Of a stretch of 64,000 nucleotides of DNA, positions 29,644 through 40,323 are shown piece by piece. This stretch comes from Lachnospiraceae bacterium (lineage in GTDB: Bacteria > Bacillota > Clostridia > Lachnospirales > Lachnospiraceae). How positions within the stretch are numbered: position 1 is the first letter of the stretch; the number at the start of each line of letters is the position of its first letter. A program made the translations under genes and the position numbers. The DNA lies in contig JAJXRY010000001.1 of the NCBI GenBank assembly GCA_021628825.1, forward strand, positions 992,001-1,056,000. The letters run 5' to 3'. The notes under the pieces were generated by a model that searched no databases, was not told the DNA's origin, and was given only the letters and a program-made list of their open reading frames with translations.

Positions 29644-32103
29644 CTATTTAGTTTTTTTGACGTCAAAGGAAATCTGTCCTTTTCGGAAGCCAATCGTAAC
29701 CGGATCCCCTGCATGAATTTCTCCTGAAAGAATCTTTTCCGCAAGCGGATCTTCAATCACATTCTGAATGGCTCTCTTTAACGGTCTTGCGCCCATTTTA
29801 TAGTCTGCATATTTGTCTACAATATGCTCCTTTAAGGCACTGCTGAAATGAAGCTTTAACTCCATTTCCTTCTCGCACCGCTTCGAAAGATGATTACAGA
29901 GAAGCTGCACAATCTCCATCATTTCCTTCTTTTCCAGTGTCTTAAAAACAATAATGTCATCGATACGGTTGATAAATTCCGGTTTGAAGATCTTTCTTAC
30001 CTCTTCCATGACACCGGACTTCATCTTCTCATAGTCCTGCTCCCTGGTCGTTTCCGTCAGGAATCCTAAGTTCTTCGGCGAAATGATTCTCTGCGCCCCG
30101 GCATTGGAGGTCATAATCAGCACGGTATTCTTAAAGCTGACCTTACGCCCCTTGGAATCGGTGATGTGTCCGTCATCCAATACCTGCAGCAGCACATTGA
30201 ACACATCGGGATGTGCCTTTTCGATTTCATCAAAAAGAACTACCGAATACGGATTCTTCCGGATCTTCTCACTCAACTGCCCGCCTTCTTCAAAACCAAC
30301 ATATCCCGGAGGGGAACCGATCATTTTTGATACCGAATGACCTTCCATATATTCAGACATATCGACACGGATCAGGGCATTTTCCGAGCCAAACATGGCT
30401 TCTGCAAGAGCCTTGCTAAGTTCCGTCTTTCCGACACCGGTGGGTCCCAAAAACAGAAAAGATCCAATCGGACGATTCGGATCCTGCAACCCGACTCTTC
30501 CTCTCCGGATAGCGCGTGCTACCGCAGATACCGCTTCTTCCTGTCCGATGACTCTCTTATGAAGTTCCTTTTTCCAGACGCAGTAACCGGTCGCTTTCCT
30601 TCTCTGTCAGCTTACTTACCGGAACCTTCGTCCAGGTGGAAACCACCTTTGCAATGTCGCTTTCTGTCACTTCAATCCGGCTTTCGGCCTGCTTCTTCTG
30701 ATACCGGTCTTCTTCTCTCTGATATTTCTTAAGAAGCTTTTCCTGTTCCCTGTTGGTTTCCGCTGCTTCCTCCAGTTTTCCTTCCTTCAACTGTTCTTCC
30801 AGAACGGCATCCAGTGCAAGAAGCTCTTCCCTTCGCTGCTGCAAGCCCTCCGGTGCTTTGGAGTGCTGCAGACGCACGGCCGCGGAGGCTTCATCAATCA
30901 GATCAATCGCTTTATCCGGCAGATTCCGGTCATTGATATAACGCTCTGACAGATTCACGGCAGCTACCAACGCTTCATCCGTAATCTGCACACGATGATG
31001 CTGTGCATATTTCCATGCAATGCCACGCAAAATTGCAAGAGCCTCTTCCTTTGTCGGTTCTTCCACATTTACCGGTTGGAATCTGCGTTCCAAAGCGGCA
31101 TCCTTTTCAATATATTTGTGATACTCGGCAATGGTCGTTGCTCCGATAAGCTGCAGCTCCCCTCTTGCCAGTGACGGCTTCAGAATATTGGAAGCATCAA
31201 TCGCTCCCTCGGCGCCGCCTGCCCCGATAATGGTATGAATTTCATCCAGAAACAGGATAATGTCTCCATCCTCCTGTACCTCACGGATAACTCTCTTAAT
31301 TCTCTCTTCAAATTCCCCACGATACTTGGAACCTGCAACCATTCCGGACAAATCCAGTGTCATTAACCGCTTATTCTGAATCGTAAACGGAACATTTCCT
31401 TCCACGATTCGGCTCGCAAGTCCTTCTACCACAGCTGTCTTTTCCGACCCCCCGGTTCTCCAATGAGGCACGGATTATTCTTCGTCCGGCGGCTTAAGAT
31501 CTCAATCACACGCTGAATCTCCGTATCCCTTCCGATGACTGGATCAAGCTTTCCCTGCGCAGCAAGTGCGGTCAGATCCCGGCTGTACTGCTCCAGTGTC
31601 GAGGGCTGCTTCCTGTTATTACTATTTTTCTTATTGCGCAGATCCTCCTTGTAAATCGCCGGATCCACTCCCATAACCACCAGTGTATCAATATAAATCT
31701 TCTGTACCGAAATGCTGAGGGTATTTAAGAGACACACCGCTGCATTATCCGGATCCTTCAAAAGAGCCAGCAGAAGATGCTCCGTTCCGGCACTGTCTGC
31801 ACCAAACCGCTCTGCCTGTACATACGCCTCCTCCAGTACTCTCCGCGCTCTCGGCGAATACGTTCCCCTTTCCTTTACCGCGGTTTCTCCATCGGGCGCA
31901 ATCAGCTCCCGGATCATTTCCAGTATTTTATCTGCATCAGCGCCATTGTCTTCCAGAATTTTGGCTGCTACTCCACTTTCTTCCTTAAGAAGTCCCACCA
32001 GAATATGTTCTGTGCCTACGTAACCGGTATGCAATCTGGCTGCCGTTTTCTCTGCAAGTGTCAGTGCCGCCTGCGCGTTCTTTGTAAAACTACCTGACCA
32101 CAC
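29644..32103 (-). CDS. clpC: ATP-dependent Clp protease ATPase subunit ClpC
   Basis: About 819 residues, normal for ClpC, an AAA+ unfoldase that feeds ClpP. The N domain has two Clp repeats (AEKTAARLHTGYVGTEHILV and YVQAERFGADSAGTEHLLLA). D1: DPVIGRDTEIQRVIEILSRR, Walker A at a break near 31450 (GEPG/GKTAVVEG), Walker B ILFLDEIHTIIGAGGAEG. The middle coiled region is QQRREELLALDAVLEEQLKE. D2: FLFLGPTGVGKTELSKALAE, SVVLFDEIEKAHPDVFNVLL. A second break lies near 30545. Start: GTG at 32103 with GGAGGA. The GntR gene stops 3 bp before the start, so translation is likely coupled. Confidence 0.95.
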
Positions 32104-32105
32104 GT

Positions 32106-32480
32106 TTATTCTCCTCCATATTCCTGATATATCTCATTGACGAGTTCATAGACCTCGTCCTTACGGATTCCCTTACAAATCCCTTTTGCAAGGATTCCTT
32201 TCATCTGCTCCCGCATGCTTTGAAGCTCCCGGATCTTATCCATATCCAGACAGATTACTGCGCCTTTCCGACGGTCGAGCTGGATAAAGCCCTCCTGCTT
32301 TAACACGGTATAGGCCTTGTTCACGGTATGCATATTAATTCCGATTTCATCTGCCATCTGGCGTACCGAAGGGAGCTCATCGCCCTCCTGAAGCTGCAGC
32401 GTGGCAATACCGTGAATAATCTGGTTACGCACCTGCAGATATAAAGCTTCTTGACTGTTAAAATCAATTTCAATGATCAT
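32106..32480 (-). CDS. GntR family (YtrA-type) transcriptional regulator
   Basis: 124 residues, intact. The N-terminal winged helix shows QVRNQIIHGIATLQLQEGDE, LPSVRQMADEIGINMHTVNK and AYTVLKQEGFIQLDRRKGAV. The C-terminal part is a short 45-residue helical tail (GILAKGICKGIRKDEVYELV), as in YtrA proteins. Its TAA is followed 3 bp on by the GTG of clpC, with the clpC ribosome site inside its last codons. In Bacillus the clpC operon begins with CtsR; here a GntR protein takes that place, so it may regulate this operon, an inference from position. Confidence 0.85.
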   Translation of the reverse strand: MIIEIDFNSQEALYLQVRNQIIHGIATLQLQEGDELPSVRQMADEIGINMHTVNKAYTVLKQEGFIQLDRRKGAVICLDMDKIRELQSMREQMKGILAKGICKGIRKDEVYELVNEIYQEYGGE

Positions 32481-32503
32481 TTCTACAATCCATTCTTTTG
32501 AAT

Positions 32504-32537
32504 AAAAGGAATAGCAGGTGCTATTCCTTTTGTTTTT
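32504..32537. terminator. Bidirectional hairpin between gntR and the SH3-domain gene
   Basis: GGAATAGC (32508-32515) and GCTATTCC (32520-32527) extend by flanking AAAA/TTTT pairs. The minus strand reads TTTTATT afterwards, ending the SH3 gene's transcript; the plus strand reads TTTTGTTTTTTT. Confidence 0.75.
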
Positions 32538-33920
32538 TTATAGATCTTTATCATCCATGTTCAAAAATTCAAATTCAAACTCATCGTCATCGGCTAAGAA
32601 GTTCTGTGCCTTCCGGGGTGCTTTCTTCACCGTTCCTTCATTGTTCTCTGCAGGTCTCCTCACAGGCTGTCCCTGTCTTTCCGGATTTCCGTTACGGGCA
32701 GGTCTTCCTTCTTTCTCCGGTGCCTCTTCCCGTACCCGTTCTCTTCTCGCAGGACGCCCTTCTTCCTCTATCGGAGTCTTACCGGTGCGTTCCTGTCTAC
32801 GCGGCCGTTCCTGCGCTTCGTCTTCCTGCGGATCACGTCTGCGTCTTCTCGGTGCCGGCTCCTCGAACTCTTCCTCGTCTTCTTCCTCTTCGTCCTCATA
32901 ATCGTATTCATAAGCGCCTTTAAGCTTAATAATCAGTATGGTCACTCCGATAAAGAGAAGTACAATTACTACTGCAAGAATGATAATGATGATATTCTTC
33001 TGTGAAGATTCCGCTTCCAGCTTTGCTACATTTTCATTGGCAGCCGTAACTGTTGAGAATAAAACTTCGACATCAGCCATCGTTCCGTCAATGTTATTGT
33101 ACAGATAGTATTTACCGGTATCCGGATTCTCCGTATCAGCCATGTACACTACTTCGTAATCATTATGCTCCGGTTCTGTTTCTTCTGCCGGTGTTTCTTC
33201 ACTGCCATCGCCTTCCTGGGAAGCATCCGGGTTCTCGGCATCCGGATTTTCGGTTCCCTCGGTATTCTCGGTTCCGTCTCCGGCACTTTCGGTATTTTCT
33301 GATCCATCGGTAGAAGTATTCGCACCAATCGCAATGAGGTCAGAACGAATGTATCCCTCTACAGTCTTCCCATTATATTCACATCTTAACTGATACCATT
33401 TATTTCCTGCCGCATCATTTGCCTCTCCGATCAGGGTAATGGCCGTTCCGTTCGGAAGACTGGTCACTACATCATGCTGCGTGGATGCACCTGCACGTAC
33501 CTTGACATTCGAAGAACACTTGACAGTCGCTGCCTGCTCACCAATCGCGGTAGGCACGGTTGCTTCCGGCTTCGAGGTTGAGGCAGACGTGGAGGTCGAG
33601 GTGCTTGTGGACGATGCGGACGTGCTCTCTGTCACACTAATGGTATCGCTCGTTTCTACAAGGTCACTTCTCACATAGCCATAGGAGCCGCCGCTTACCG
33701 GCACCTTATACCATACGGTTCCGGAGCTGTCTTTTTCGGCTCCGACAATATCAATCTTGGCACCCTTTGAGGTTGATGCCACTACCGAGCTGTCTGTACT
33801 TGCTTTTTCTCTGATCTTCGCTGTTCCAACCGTTACGGTTCCTGTTGCTGCAAAACTGGAAATGGCAGAAAGTCCAAAGACCATAATTGCAACTGCAAAT
33901 CCAAGAATCCCTTTTTTCAT
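32538..33920 (-). CDS. Secreted-face double SH3 protein with membrane anchor and charged cytosolic tail
   Basis: 460 residues, intact. A signal peptide (KKGILGFAVAIMVFGLSAIS, cut after SSFA) is followed by two bacterial SH3 domains: about 27-90 (GTAKIREKASTDSSVVASTS) and 130-195 (SNVKVRAGASTQHDVVTSLP). A Ser/Thr linker separates them. An acidic, Asn/Thr-rich spacer (about 200-255) leads to a short extracellular domain. A helix (IIIIILAVVIVLLFIGVTIL, about 310-335) precedes a highly acidic run and an Arg/Glu/Pro-rich tail of about 110 residues. SH3b domains bind peptidoglycan, so this may link wall sensing to a cytosolic partner. It stands alone behind a terminator. Confidence 0.8.
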   Translation of the reverse strand: MKKGILGFAVAIMVFGLSAISSFAATGTVTVGTAKIREKASTDSSVVASTSKGAKIDIVGAEKDSSGTVWYKVPVSGGSYGYVRSDLVETSDTISVTESTSASSTSTSTSTSASTSKPEATVPTAIGEQAATVKCSSNVKVRAGASTQHDVVTSLPNGTAITLIGEANDAAGNKWYQLRCEYNGKTVEGYIRSDLIAIGANTSTDGSENTESAGDGTENTEGTENPDAENPDASQEGDGSEETPAEETEPEHNDYEVVYMADTENPDTGKYYLYNNIDGTMADVEVLFSTVTAANENVAKLEAESSQKNIIIIILAVVIVLLFIGVTILIIKLKGAYEYDYEDEEEEDEEEFEEPAPRRRRRDPQEDEAQERPRRQERTGKTPIEEEGRPARRERVREEAPEKEGRPARNGNPERQGQPVRRPAENNEGTVKKAPRKAQNFLADDDEFEFEFLNMDDKDL

Positions 33921-33946
33921 AATTATCCTGTACCTTTCTGTATCTT

Positions 33947-34324
33947 TTAGAGTCTTTCAAAACGCTTCCGTCCGCTCTCACCCTCCGGCTTTTTGCCGCT
34001 GAATCCGGACATCTGCTTATAGTTTTTCCTCTGCTGACGTGCTTCCTCTTCAATCTGCTTGTGATATTCTGCTTCACACTTCGGACAAAGCCTTCCACTA
34101 CGGATATTCTCCCCACAGATCTCGCATCGCAGATAACCGCCTTTACTCTCCACCAGTTCAAAGCGGTTCTCCTTAATCATATCACGAATTGCCTTGTGTG
34201 ACACCCCCGTCTGTGCAGAAATTTCTGCCACATTTGCTCCACGGTGCTTTTCAAGGTACGATCTTACCTTTCCATAGTCATCATATTCACATGCATTGCA
34301 ATCCTCGCACTGGTATTCTCCCAA
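33947..34324 (-). CDS. YvyF-like flagellar-operon zinc-ribbon protein
   Basis: 126 residues from a TTG at 34324. The coding frame continues upstream to a stop near 34380, and its beginning (KACGGILVYKGLG) holds another Cys, so the real start probably lies further up behind a frame break. Order: N-terminal zinc ribbon (YQCEDCNACEYDD), a helix-turn-helix-like segment (GANVAEISAQTGVSHKAIRD), a second zinc ribbon (LRCEICGENIRSGRLCPKCE) and a basic tail. This matches the TIGR03826-type protein of flagellar operons. No flagellar gene adjoins it; the SH3 gene lies 26 bp downstream. Confidence 0.6.
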   Translation of the reverse strand: MGEYQCEDCNACEYDDYGKVRSYLEKHRGANVAEISAQTGVSHKAIRDMIKENRFELVESKGGYLRCEICGENIRSGRLCPKCEAEYHKQIEEEARQQRKNYKQMSGFSGKKPEGESGRKRFERL

Positions 34325-34442
34325 TCCTTTATAGACAAGGATTCCTCCACAGGCTTTTACAGATTGTTGGCCGCAGAAAGCCGTTCAAAGCTACCAGCCG
34401 CCGTTTCTCATTCCTAAATTTCCCTTTCTACACCACGAACAA

Positions 34443-35715
34443 TTACGCCTCGTCAATTGCCTTTCCGATATCATGGCGCATATATTTATTTTCAAAGGAA
34501 ACCCATTCGGTTGCCGCATACGCATTCTTACGTGCTTCCTTTAAATCCTTACCCTTTGCTGTAATGCCAAGAACACGTCCTCCGTTTGTCACAATTCCTT
34601 CCGGAGTCTGCTTCGTTCCTGCATGGAAGCAGAAATAGTTGTCCTGTCCTTCGAATTTTTCCAGTCCGTGAATGAGGAACCCCTTTTCATATTTGACCGG
34701 ATAACCGTCCGATGCAAGTACCACGCAGACTGCCGCATTATCTTCAAACTGCAGGTCGATCTGATCCAGTGTGCCATTGATGCAGGCTTCCATCACTTCG
34801 ATCAGGTCATTCTTCATACGGGGCAGTACCACCTGTGCCTCGGGATCTCCAAAACGTGCATTGTACTCCAGAACACGCGGTCCCCTTTCAGTCAGCATCA
34901 GTCCGAAGAAAATAATGCCCTTAAACTCTCTTCCTTCTGCTGCCATGGCATCTACCGTTGCCTGATAAATGTATTTCTTACAGAACTCATCCACCTCTTC
35001 CGTATAGAACGGGCTCGGTGAAAAGGTTCCCATACCACCGGTATTTAATCCGGTATCCCCATCCCCCGCACGCTTATGATCCTGTGCAGAGGTCATGGTC
35101 TTAATCGTCTTCCCATCTACAAAAGAAAGTACGGAAACTTCCCTTCCTGTCATAAATTCTTCAATCACCATACGGTTGCCGGCCGTTCCAAACTGCTTAT
35201 CGAGCATGATGGATTTCACACCGGCTTGTGCTTCTTCTAAGGTATTGCAGATCAGCACGCCCTTTCCAAGCGCTAATCCGTCTGCCTTTAATACAATCGG
35301 GAACGATGCGGTCTTTAAATAATTGAGCGCATCCTCCGCATTGTCAAAGTTCTCATATGCAGCCGTCGGAATTCCGTATTTCTTCATCAGATCCTTGGAA
35401 AATGCCTTGCTTCCTTCCAGAATTGCCGCATTTTTACGGGGACCGAAAGCCTTTAATCCGGCTTCTTCGAGACGGTCAACAAGTCCTCCGACAAGCGGAT
35501 CATCCATTCCGACAATCGTCAGATCAATTTCTTTTTCTTTGGCAAATGCAACAATTTTATCAAATTCCATTGCTCCGATCGGTACGCATTCTGCGATCAG
35601 ACCGATTCCCGCATTTCCTGGTGCACAATAAATTTTTACCTACTTTACTGCTCTTTGCGACACTTGTTGCAATGGCATGCTCTCTGCCACCGCCGCCTAC
35701 GATCAATACTTTCAT
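34443..35715 (-). CDS. purD: Phosphoribosylamine-glycine ligase
   Basis: About 423 residues, normal for GAR synthetase, an ATP-grasp enzyme making GAR from phosphoribosylamine and glycine. The true start is the ATG at 35715 (MKVLIVGGGGREHAIATSVA). One extra A in AAAAATTTA near 35640 shifts the frame. After it come YENFDNAEDALNYLKTASFP, IVLKADGLALGKGVLICNTL, GREVSVLSFVDG, FFGLMLTERGPRVLEYNARF and GDPEAQVVLPRMK. It is last in purE-purM-purN-purD. Confidence 0.95.
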
Positions 35716-35811
35716 AGCTTCCTCCGTCATCCTGTCCTGTAATTTACATTATGTAAACCGTTATGGTAATTCTGCCTCTTCGTAACTGTAAGCCGAGCAG
35801 CCGGAAAATGA

Positions 35812-36438
35812 TTATTCTTCTACGACTGCGATTCCATTTTCTACCTTTACCCTGCCATGTGCAATAAGATCAATGGTCTTCGGCAAAATCTGCCATTCCG
35901 CTTCTTCCATCACACGGTGCTGCAGCTCCTCCGGCGTATCGCCGTTTTTTACATAAACCGCCTTCTGCATGATGATCGCGCCATGATCGTATACTTCATC
36001 CACAAAATGCACAGTAGCGCCGGTTACCTTCACACCGCTTTTTAAAACTGCCTCATGCGGACGGATTCCATAGAAGCCCTTTCCGCAGAAGGAAGGAATC
36101 AGTGCCGGATGCACATTGATGATCCGGTTGTGATATTTCCGTACCAGTTCGACCGGCATCATAATCATCATTCCCGCAAGAACGATGAGATCCGGATTTT
36201 CTGCATCGATCGTTTCGATCAGCACCTTCTCAAACTCTACACGGTCCGCATAGGATTTCATGTCCACTACAATCGGTTTGATTCCGTGTGTCCTGGCACG
36301 TTCCAAAGCCCGTACCCCCGGTTTATTGCTTAATACAAAGCATAACTCGACATCTGTAATTTTCTTACTTTCTACTGCATCAATAATAGCCTGCAGATTC
36401 GTTCCGCCGCCTGCGGCAAGAATCCCAACTCTTAACAT
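35812..36438 (-). CDS. purN: Phosphoribosylglycinamide formyltransferase
   Basis: 208 residues, intact. It transfers a formyl group from 10-formyl-THF to GAR. Motifs: RVGILAAGGGTNLQAIIDAV, VLAGMMIMMPVELVRKYHNR, IINVHPALIPSFCGKGFYG (catalytic Asn and His) and GATVHFVDEVYDHGAII with the conserved Asp. Its ATG overlaps the purM stop (TTATGTTAA), indicating coupling. An extra 60-residue difference from E. coli PurN is not seen. Confidence 0.95.
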   Translation of the reverse strand: MLRVGILAAGGGTNLQAIIDAVESKKITDVELCFVLSNKPGVRALERARTHGIKPIVVDMKSYADRVEFEKVLIETIDAENPDLIVLAGMMIMMPVELVRKYHNRIINVHPALIPSFCGKGFYGIRPHEAVLKSGVKVTGATVHFVDEVYDHGAIIMQKAVYVKNGDTPEELQHRVMEEAEWQILPKTIDLIAHGRVKVENGIAVVEE

Positions 36439-37458
36439 AAGTCTACACCCTTTTCACCGGCAATGACATTTCCAACCACATAGCCTTCTTCTCCGGCTTC
36501 CTTGATTGCAGCAAGTACCTTGTCCTGATCCGCAGGATCAATTGCCAGTACCATGCCAAGTCCCATATTAAAGGTATTGTACATCATCTTTTCTTCAATC
36601 TTTCCGGTCTTCTGTAATAATTTAAAAATCGGAAGCACCGGATAGCTGTCCTTCTGTACCTGCGCACGCACGCCATCCGGAAGCATGCGGGGAATATTTT
36701 CATAGAAGCCGCCGCCGGTAATATGGCTGCAGCCCTTTACCGTTACACCGGCATCCTTAATTGCCTTTAAGGTCTTCACATAAATTTTTGGTCGGTGCAA
36801 TTAATGCCTCTCCTAAGGTTGTGCCAAGCTCCTCATAATAGGTAGCAAGGGACTCCTTCGTCATTTCAAACACTTTACGGACCAGAGAAAAGCCATTGCT
36901 ATGTACACCGGAAGAGGCAATACCGATTAACACATCGCCTGCCTTGATATCCGCTCCGGTAATGAGCTCCTTACGGTCTGCCACACCTACTGCAAATCCT
37001 GCGAGGTCATATTCATCCTCCGGCATCAGTCCGGGATGCTCTGCGGTTTCTCCACCGATCAGGGCTGCTCCTGCCATCTTACAGCCTTCTGCAACACCCT
37101 TTACAATCGTAGCAATCTTCTCCGGATAGTTCTTTCCACATGCAATATAATCAAGGAAAAACAGGGATTCCCCACCGGCACAGGCCACATCGTTCACACA
37201 CATGGCAACCGCATCAATTCCGATGGTGTCATGCTTGTCCATTAAAAACGCCAGCTTCACCTTCGTACCACAGCCGTCGGTTCCGGACAGTAACACCGGA
37301 TCCTCCATATTCTTAATATCCTTTAAGGAAAAGGCTCCCGAAAAGCCGCCCAGTCCGCCAAGAACCTCTGGTCTCATCGTTTCCTTCACATATTTTTTCA
37401 TTAATTCTACGGATTCATATCCTGCTTCGATATCCACACCGGCTGTCTTGTAGTCCAT
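36432..37458 (-). CDS. purM: Phosphoribosylformylglycinamidine cyclo-ligase
   Basis: About 342 residues; AIR synthetase closes the imidazole ring. Motifs: LGGFSGAFSLKDIKNMEDPV, LLSGTDGCGTKVKLAFLMDK, ALIGGETAEHPGLMPEDEYD, and after the break KGCSHITGGGFYENIPRMLP. One extra A in ACCAAAAATTTA near 36787 (APTK then IYVKTLKAIKDAG) splits the reading. This is a clean example of an error that would kill an essential-pathway gene. Confidence 0.95.
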
Positions 37459-37522
37459 GTTGTTCTCCTTTTCTCATTTTATCACAGGTTAACATAATAT
37501 AATTATGGTAAATCAATTTCGC

Positions 37523-38023
37523 TTAATAGTTCCTATATCCAACCTGCTGAAGCTTCGCGTCCTTGTCTTCTACCTGCTTCTTCAGGTTCCCGCTATAGCT
37601 CTCAATCTTTGCAAGCATCTCCTCATCACCGGTTGCCAGGATCTTCGCTGCAAGAATGGCTGCATTCTTCGCACCATCAATGGCAACGGTCGCAACAGGA
37701 ACTCCGGGAGGCATCTGCATAATGGAAAACACAGCATCCATTCCCTCCAGATTTTTACCAGAAAGTGGAACCCCGATTACCGGAAGCGGAAATAATGCGG
37801 CACACATTCCCGGCAGTGCTGCTGCCATGCCCGCACCTGCGATCATCACCTTAATTCCACGATCCTTCGCCGTTCTCGTCCATTCAATTAACAGATCCGG
37901 TTCCCGGTGAGCGGAAATAATTCTCATCTCATATTCGATCCCCAGTTCTTCCAGCATTGCTGCTGCGCTGCTCATCACCTTAAGGTCCGAGTCGCTGCCC
38001 ATCACAATTCCTACCTTTGGCAT
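37523..38023 (-). CDS. purE: N5-carboxyaminoimidazole ribonucleotide mutase
   Basis: 166 residues, intact. Class I PurE moves the carboxylate of N5-CAIR to CAIR. Motifs: VGIVMGSDSDLKVMSSAAAM with the SDSD loop, MRIISAHREPDLLIEWTRTA with the catalytic His, and MIAGAGMAAALPGMCAALFP. No PurK lies next to it in the window. It is the first gene of the pur operon. Repeat copy C lies just upstream. Confidence 0.95.
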   Translation of the reverse strand: MPKVGIVMGSDSDLKVMSSAAAMLEELGIEYEMRIISAHREPDLLIEWTRTAKDRGIKVMIAGAGMAAALPGMCAALFPLPVIGVPLSGKNLEGMDAVFSIMQMPPGVPVATVAIDGAKNAAILAAKILATGDEEMLAKIESYSGNLKKQVEDKDAKLQQVGYRNY

Positions 38024-38066
38024 TTCTTTCTCCTCCTGTAATTGACCTGTATATCATCACTTAAAA

Positions 38067-38138
38067 GTAACTATTGCTGTTCTACTTGAATGCAAGCATT
38101 CGCAGAAAGCAATTTTGCATGGCTCTGAATAGTTACAT
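38067..38138. repeat. Short copy of the TGTAACTATT-type palindromic repeat
   Basis: GTAACTATT at 38067 and AATAGTTAC ending at 38136 are inverted ends. The middle has GAATGCAAGCATTCG, as in the copy at 24686-24842. 25 bases at 38114-38138 are identical to 24817-24841. It sits about 45 bp upstream of the purE start and 60 bp downstream of the aminopeptidase stop, so it may carry a promoter or terminator for either. Confidence 0.7.
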
Positions 38139-38198
38139 TTAAAATCATATACGAATTATCTCTTCATTGCAAGAAAAAAACGAAACATTTTTTTGTAA

Positions 38199-40318
38199 TT
38201 ATCGAGGACCTTCCTGATCAAACGGAGCATTCAGCTCCTCACAGCCTGCAAGAACAAATCTTCCTTCTTCAATAATCGGAATGACTTCCTCTGTCGTTGT
38301 CACCACGCTCACTTCGCCCAGTTCATCATACGGAATCGTAATATCCGTATGGCAGTTAAAAAGTAAGCCTTGCGGCTGTCTTCCTTACGTTTGATGGAGC
38401 ATTCGTTGTCCTTTGCAATAATCTCTTTTCCATCCGGATTGAAAAGGCGCACCTCTTCACTATGGGAATAGCACGTATCCCCTACCGCAAAATGAGGACC
38501 CGTTTTCTCTGCAATCAGGATCGGCAGTTTATCTTCGATATGGTACTTTCTTGCTGCCACAAATGCGGTCGTATTCGTTCCGATTGCAAACTCCCCAATC
38601 GGAAGTGTCTCGTGGTGGAACAGAATATTATCTTTAATAAACTTCCGATTTTCCTCTTCGGTTGCAAAGTTCGCACAGATATAATCGGTCACCTTACCAT
38701 TTTCAAACCGTAAGGTCAGATCCTTATATTCCAGTTCTTCTAAGTAAATGTGGCTTACATGAAGGGTGCCTTCTGTTCCGGTCAGTACCGGAGAAGTAAA
38801 CACTTCGCCAACGGGGATATTCACATCGGCCACGCAGTTCTCAAAATTGGTTTCCTTGTCCGGATTCTGCAGGGTGTGAAGCATCACTTTCATATTGGTA
38901 CGGTTGCCGTTCATTCCCTTTACCATCACATACTTGCCCTGATCGAGCACATCAATGATCTTCTGCTGGATCCGCTGATACAACTGATAATCGAGGGTAT
39001 TGATCCGGATCACTGCATCGAAAATCTCCGGATACCGGTCTTCACCGTCTTCCTGTCCCGAAGCAATCTCCGGCACCGGGAACGCAATGATCGTAAAGCT
39101 CCGCTCTTCCCCATGAATGTAATCATTCTGCAGTTCACCGGCTGACGCTGCATATTCCACCAGCATCTGCTGCTGTTCTTTGGATAAATGCAGTGCATGC
39201 TTCTGACTGACTAACTCTACGGATTTTTTTCGCCGAATACTTCCACTACCGCAGGCCCCCAAACGTGCCGGCCTGCTCCTTATATTCCTCATAGGCTTCC
39301 CTCAGGGCTTCGAGCCGTACCTGCAAAAGTGCTTTTATCCAATATAAGCGCCTGATCGTCCTTGTGGTCAAAATCATACTGCTTATTCGGAATGCCGCCA
39401 TAATACCCGATCCGGCTCATCCCTCTGCCTTCCAGCACCGAAGTCGTTGCCCGGTAAATGGTCGCTTCCAGCCCGATCTTCCGGAAATTCTGCACGGCCC
39501 TGCGGATCATCCGTTCAAAGCCAAGGCTGTAACGGATGTTTACGATCTTTTTCTTCGTAATATCCTTATTTCCCACCTCAAAGCCGATCCGGTAGCCTTC
39601 TGTATAGGTATCTGCCATCTTCACAATCGTCTCTTCCGGAAGAGTATTTAAGTAAGCCGCCGTCTTTAATTCGTTTTTCAGAAATATATTCTCCAAAGTA
39701 ATACAGATATCTCACATCGGAAAGGTCTGCTTCCTCGATAATCTTTCTTGCAAAATCCGCATGGACATCCAGCATGTTCCGGATCTTCGTATGGTATGCT
39801 TCCCGGGTATAATCGCTGATATAGTAATACAGGGATTCCTTCAAATGCTCCGGCTTTGGCAGATCAAACTGACCTTCCTGTTTCCTGCTTTCTTCCGTTT
39901 CCTCAAAGCTGCACTGAAAAAGATCCGTAAATTTCAAGGAATAATTCCAGCCCCTTCACCAAATCCTCGTCCCTGCCCTCATAGGTATAGGGAATCATGG
40001 CACGGAGTTCCCCATATAAAAAGCACAGGATATTTCCGTACGCTTCTCCAAAGACCTGTGCACAATACTCCGGATTTCCAAAGCTCGTACCGTAATGCTC
40101 CGGCAGGATATCCTTAAAAAAAGTGCATGATTGTTCTCCTGAAGCTGCACAAGATCCCACCTAAACAGTTCTCCGCTTTCTACAAGCTCCTGCTGCTTCA
40201 TAAGCAGCAGCAGAAAATCCGCCGTCTTTTCAAAAAAGCCGGAAAAGCTTCCGACATTGCTCTCGTTTTTAATTTCTGTAATACGTTCCTTCGCCAGTTC
40301 CAGGCGTTCTTTAATCAT
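38199..40318 (-). CDS. M29 family aminopeptidase, long form
   Basis: About 706 residues after joining six pieces. The N-terminal 280 residues are helical (ERLELAKERITEIKNESNVG, EYCAQVFGEAYGNILCFLYG, EHLKESLYYYISDYTREAYH), beyond the usual 410-residue M29 core. The core follows: LEGRGMSRIGYYGGIPNKQY, GMNGNRTNMKVMLHTLQNPD, NFENCVADVNIPVGEVFTSP, then TLPIGEFAIGTNTTAFVAAR and LPILIAEKTGPHFAVGDTCY, carrying the Glu, His and Asp metal ligands of thermophilic aminopeptidases. The C-terminal end, reached after a break near 38365, is LAGCEELNAPFDQ. The start is ATG 40318 or TTG 40327; it almost touches the gene before. It likely cleaves N-terminal residues from peptides in the cytosol. Confidence 0.85.
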
Positions 40319-40323
40319 CAAAT

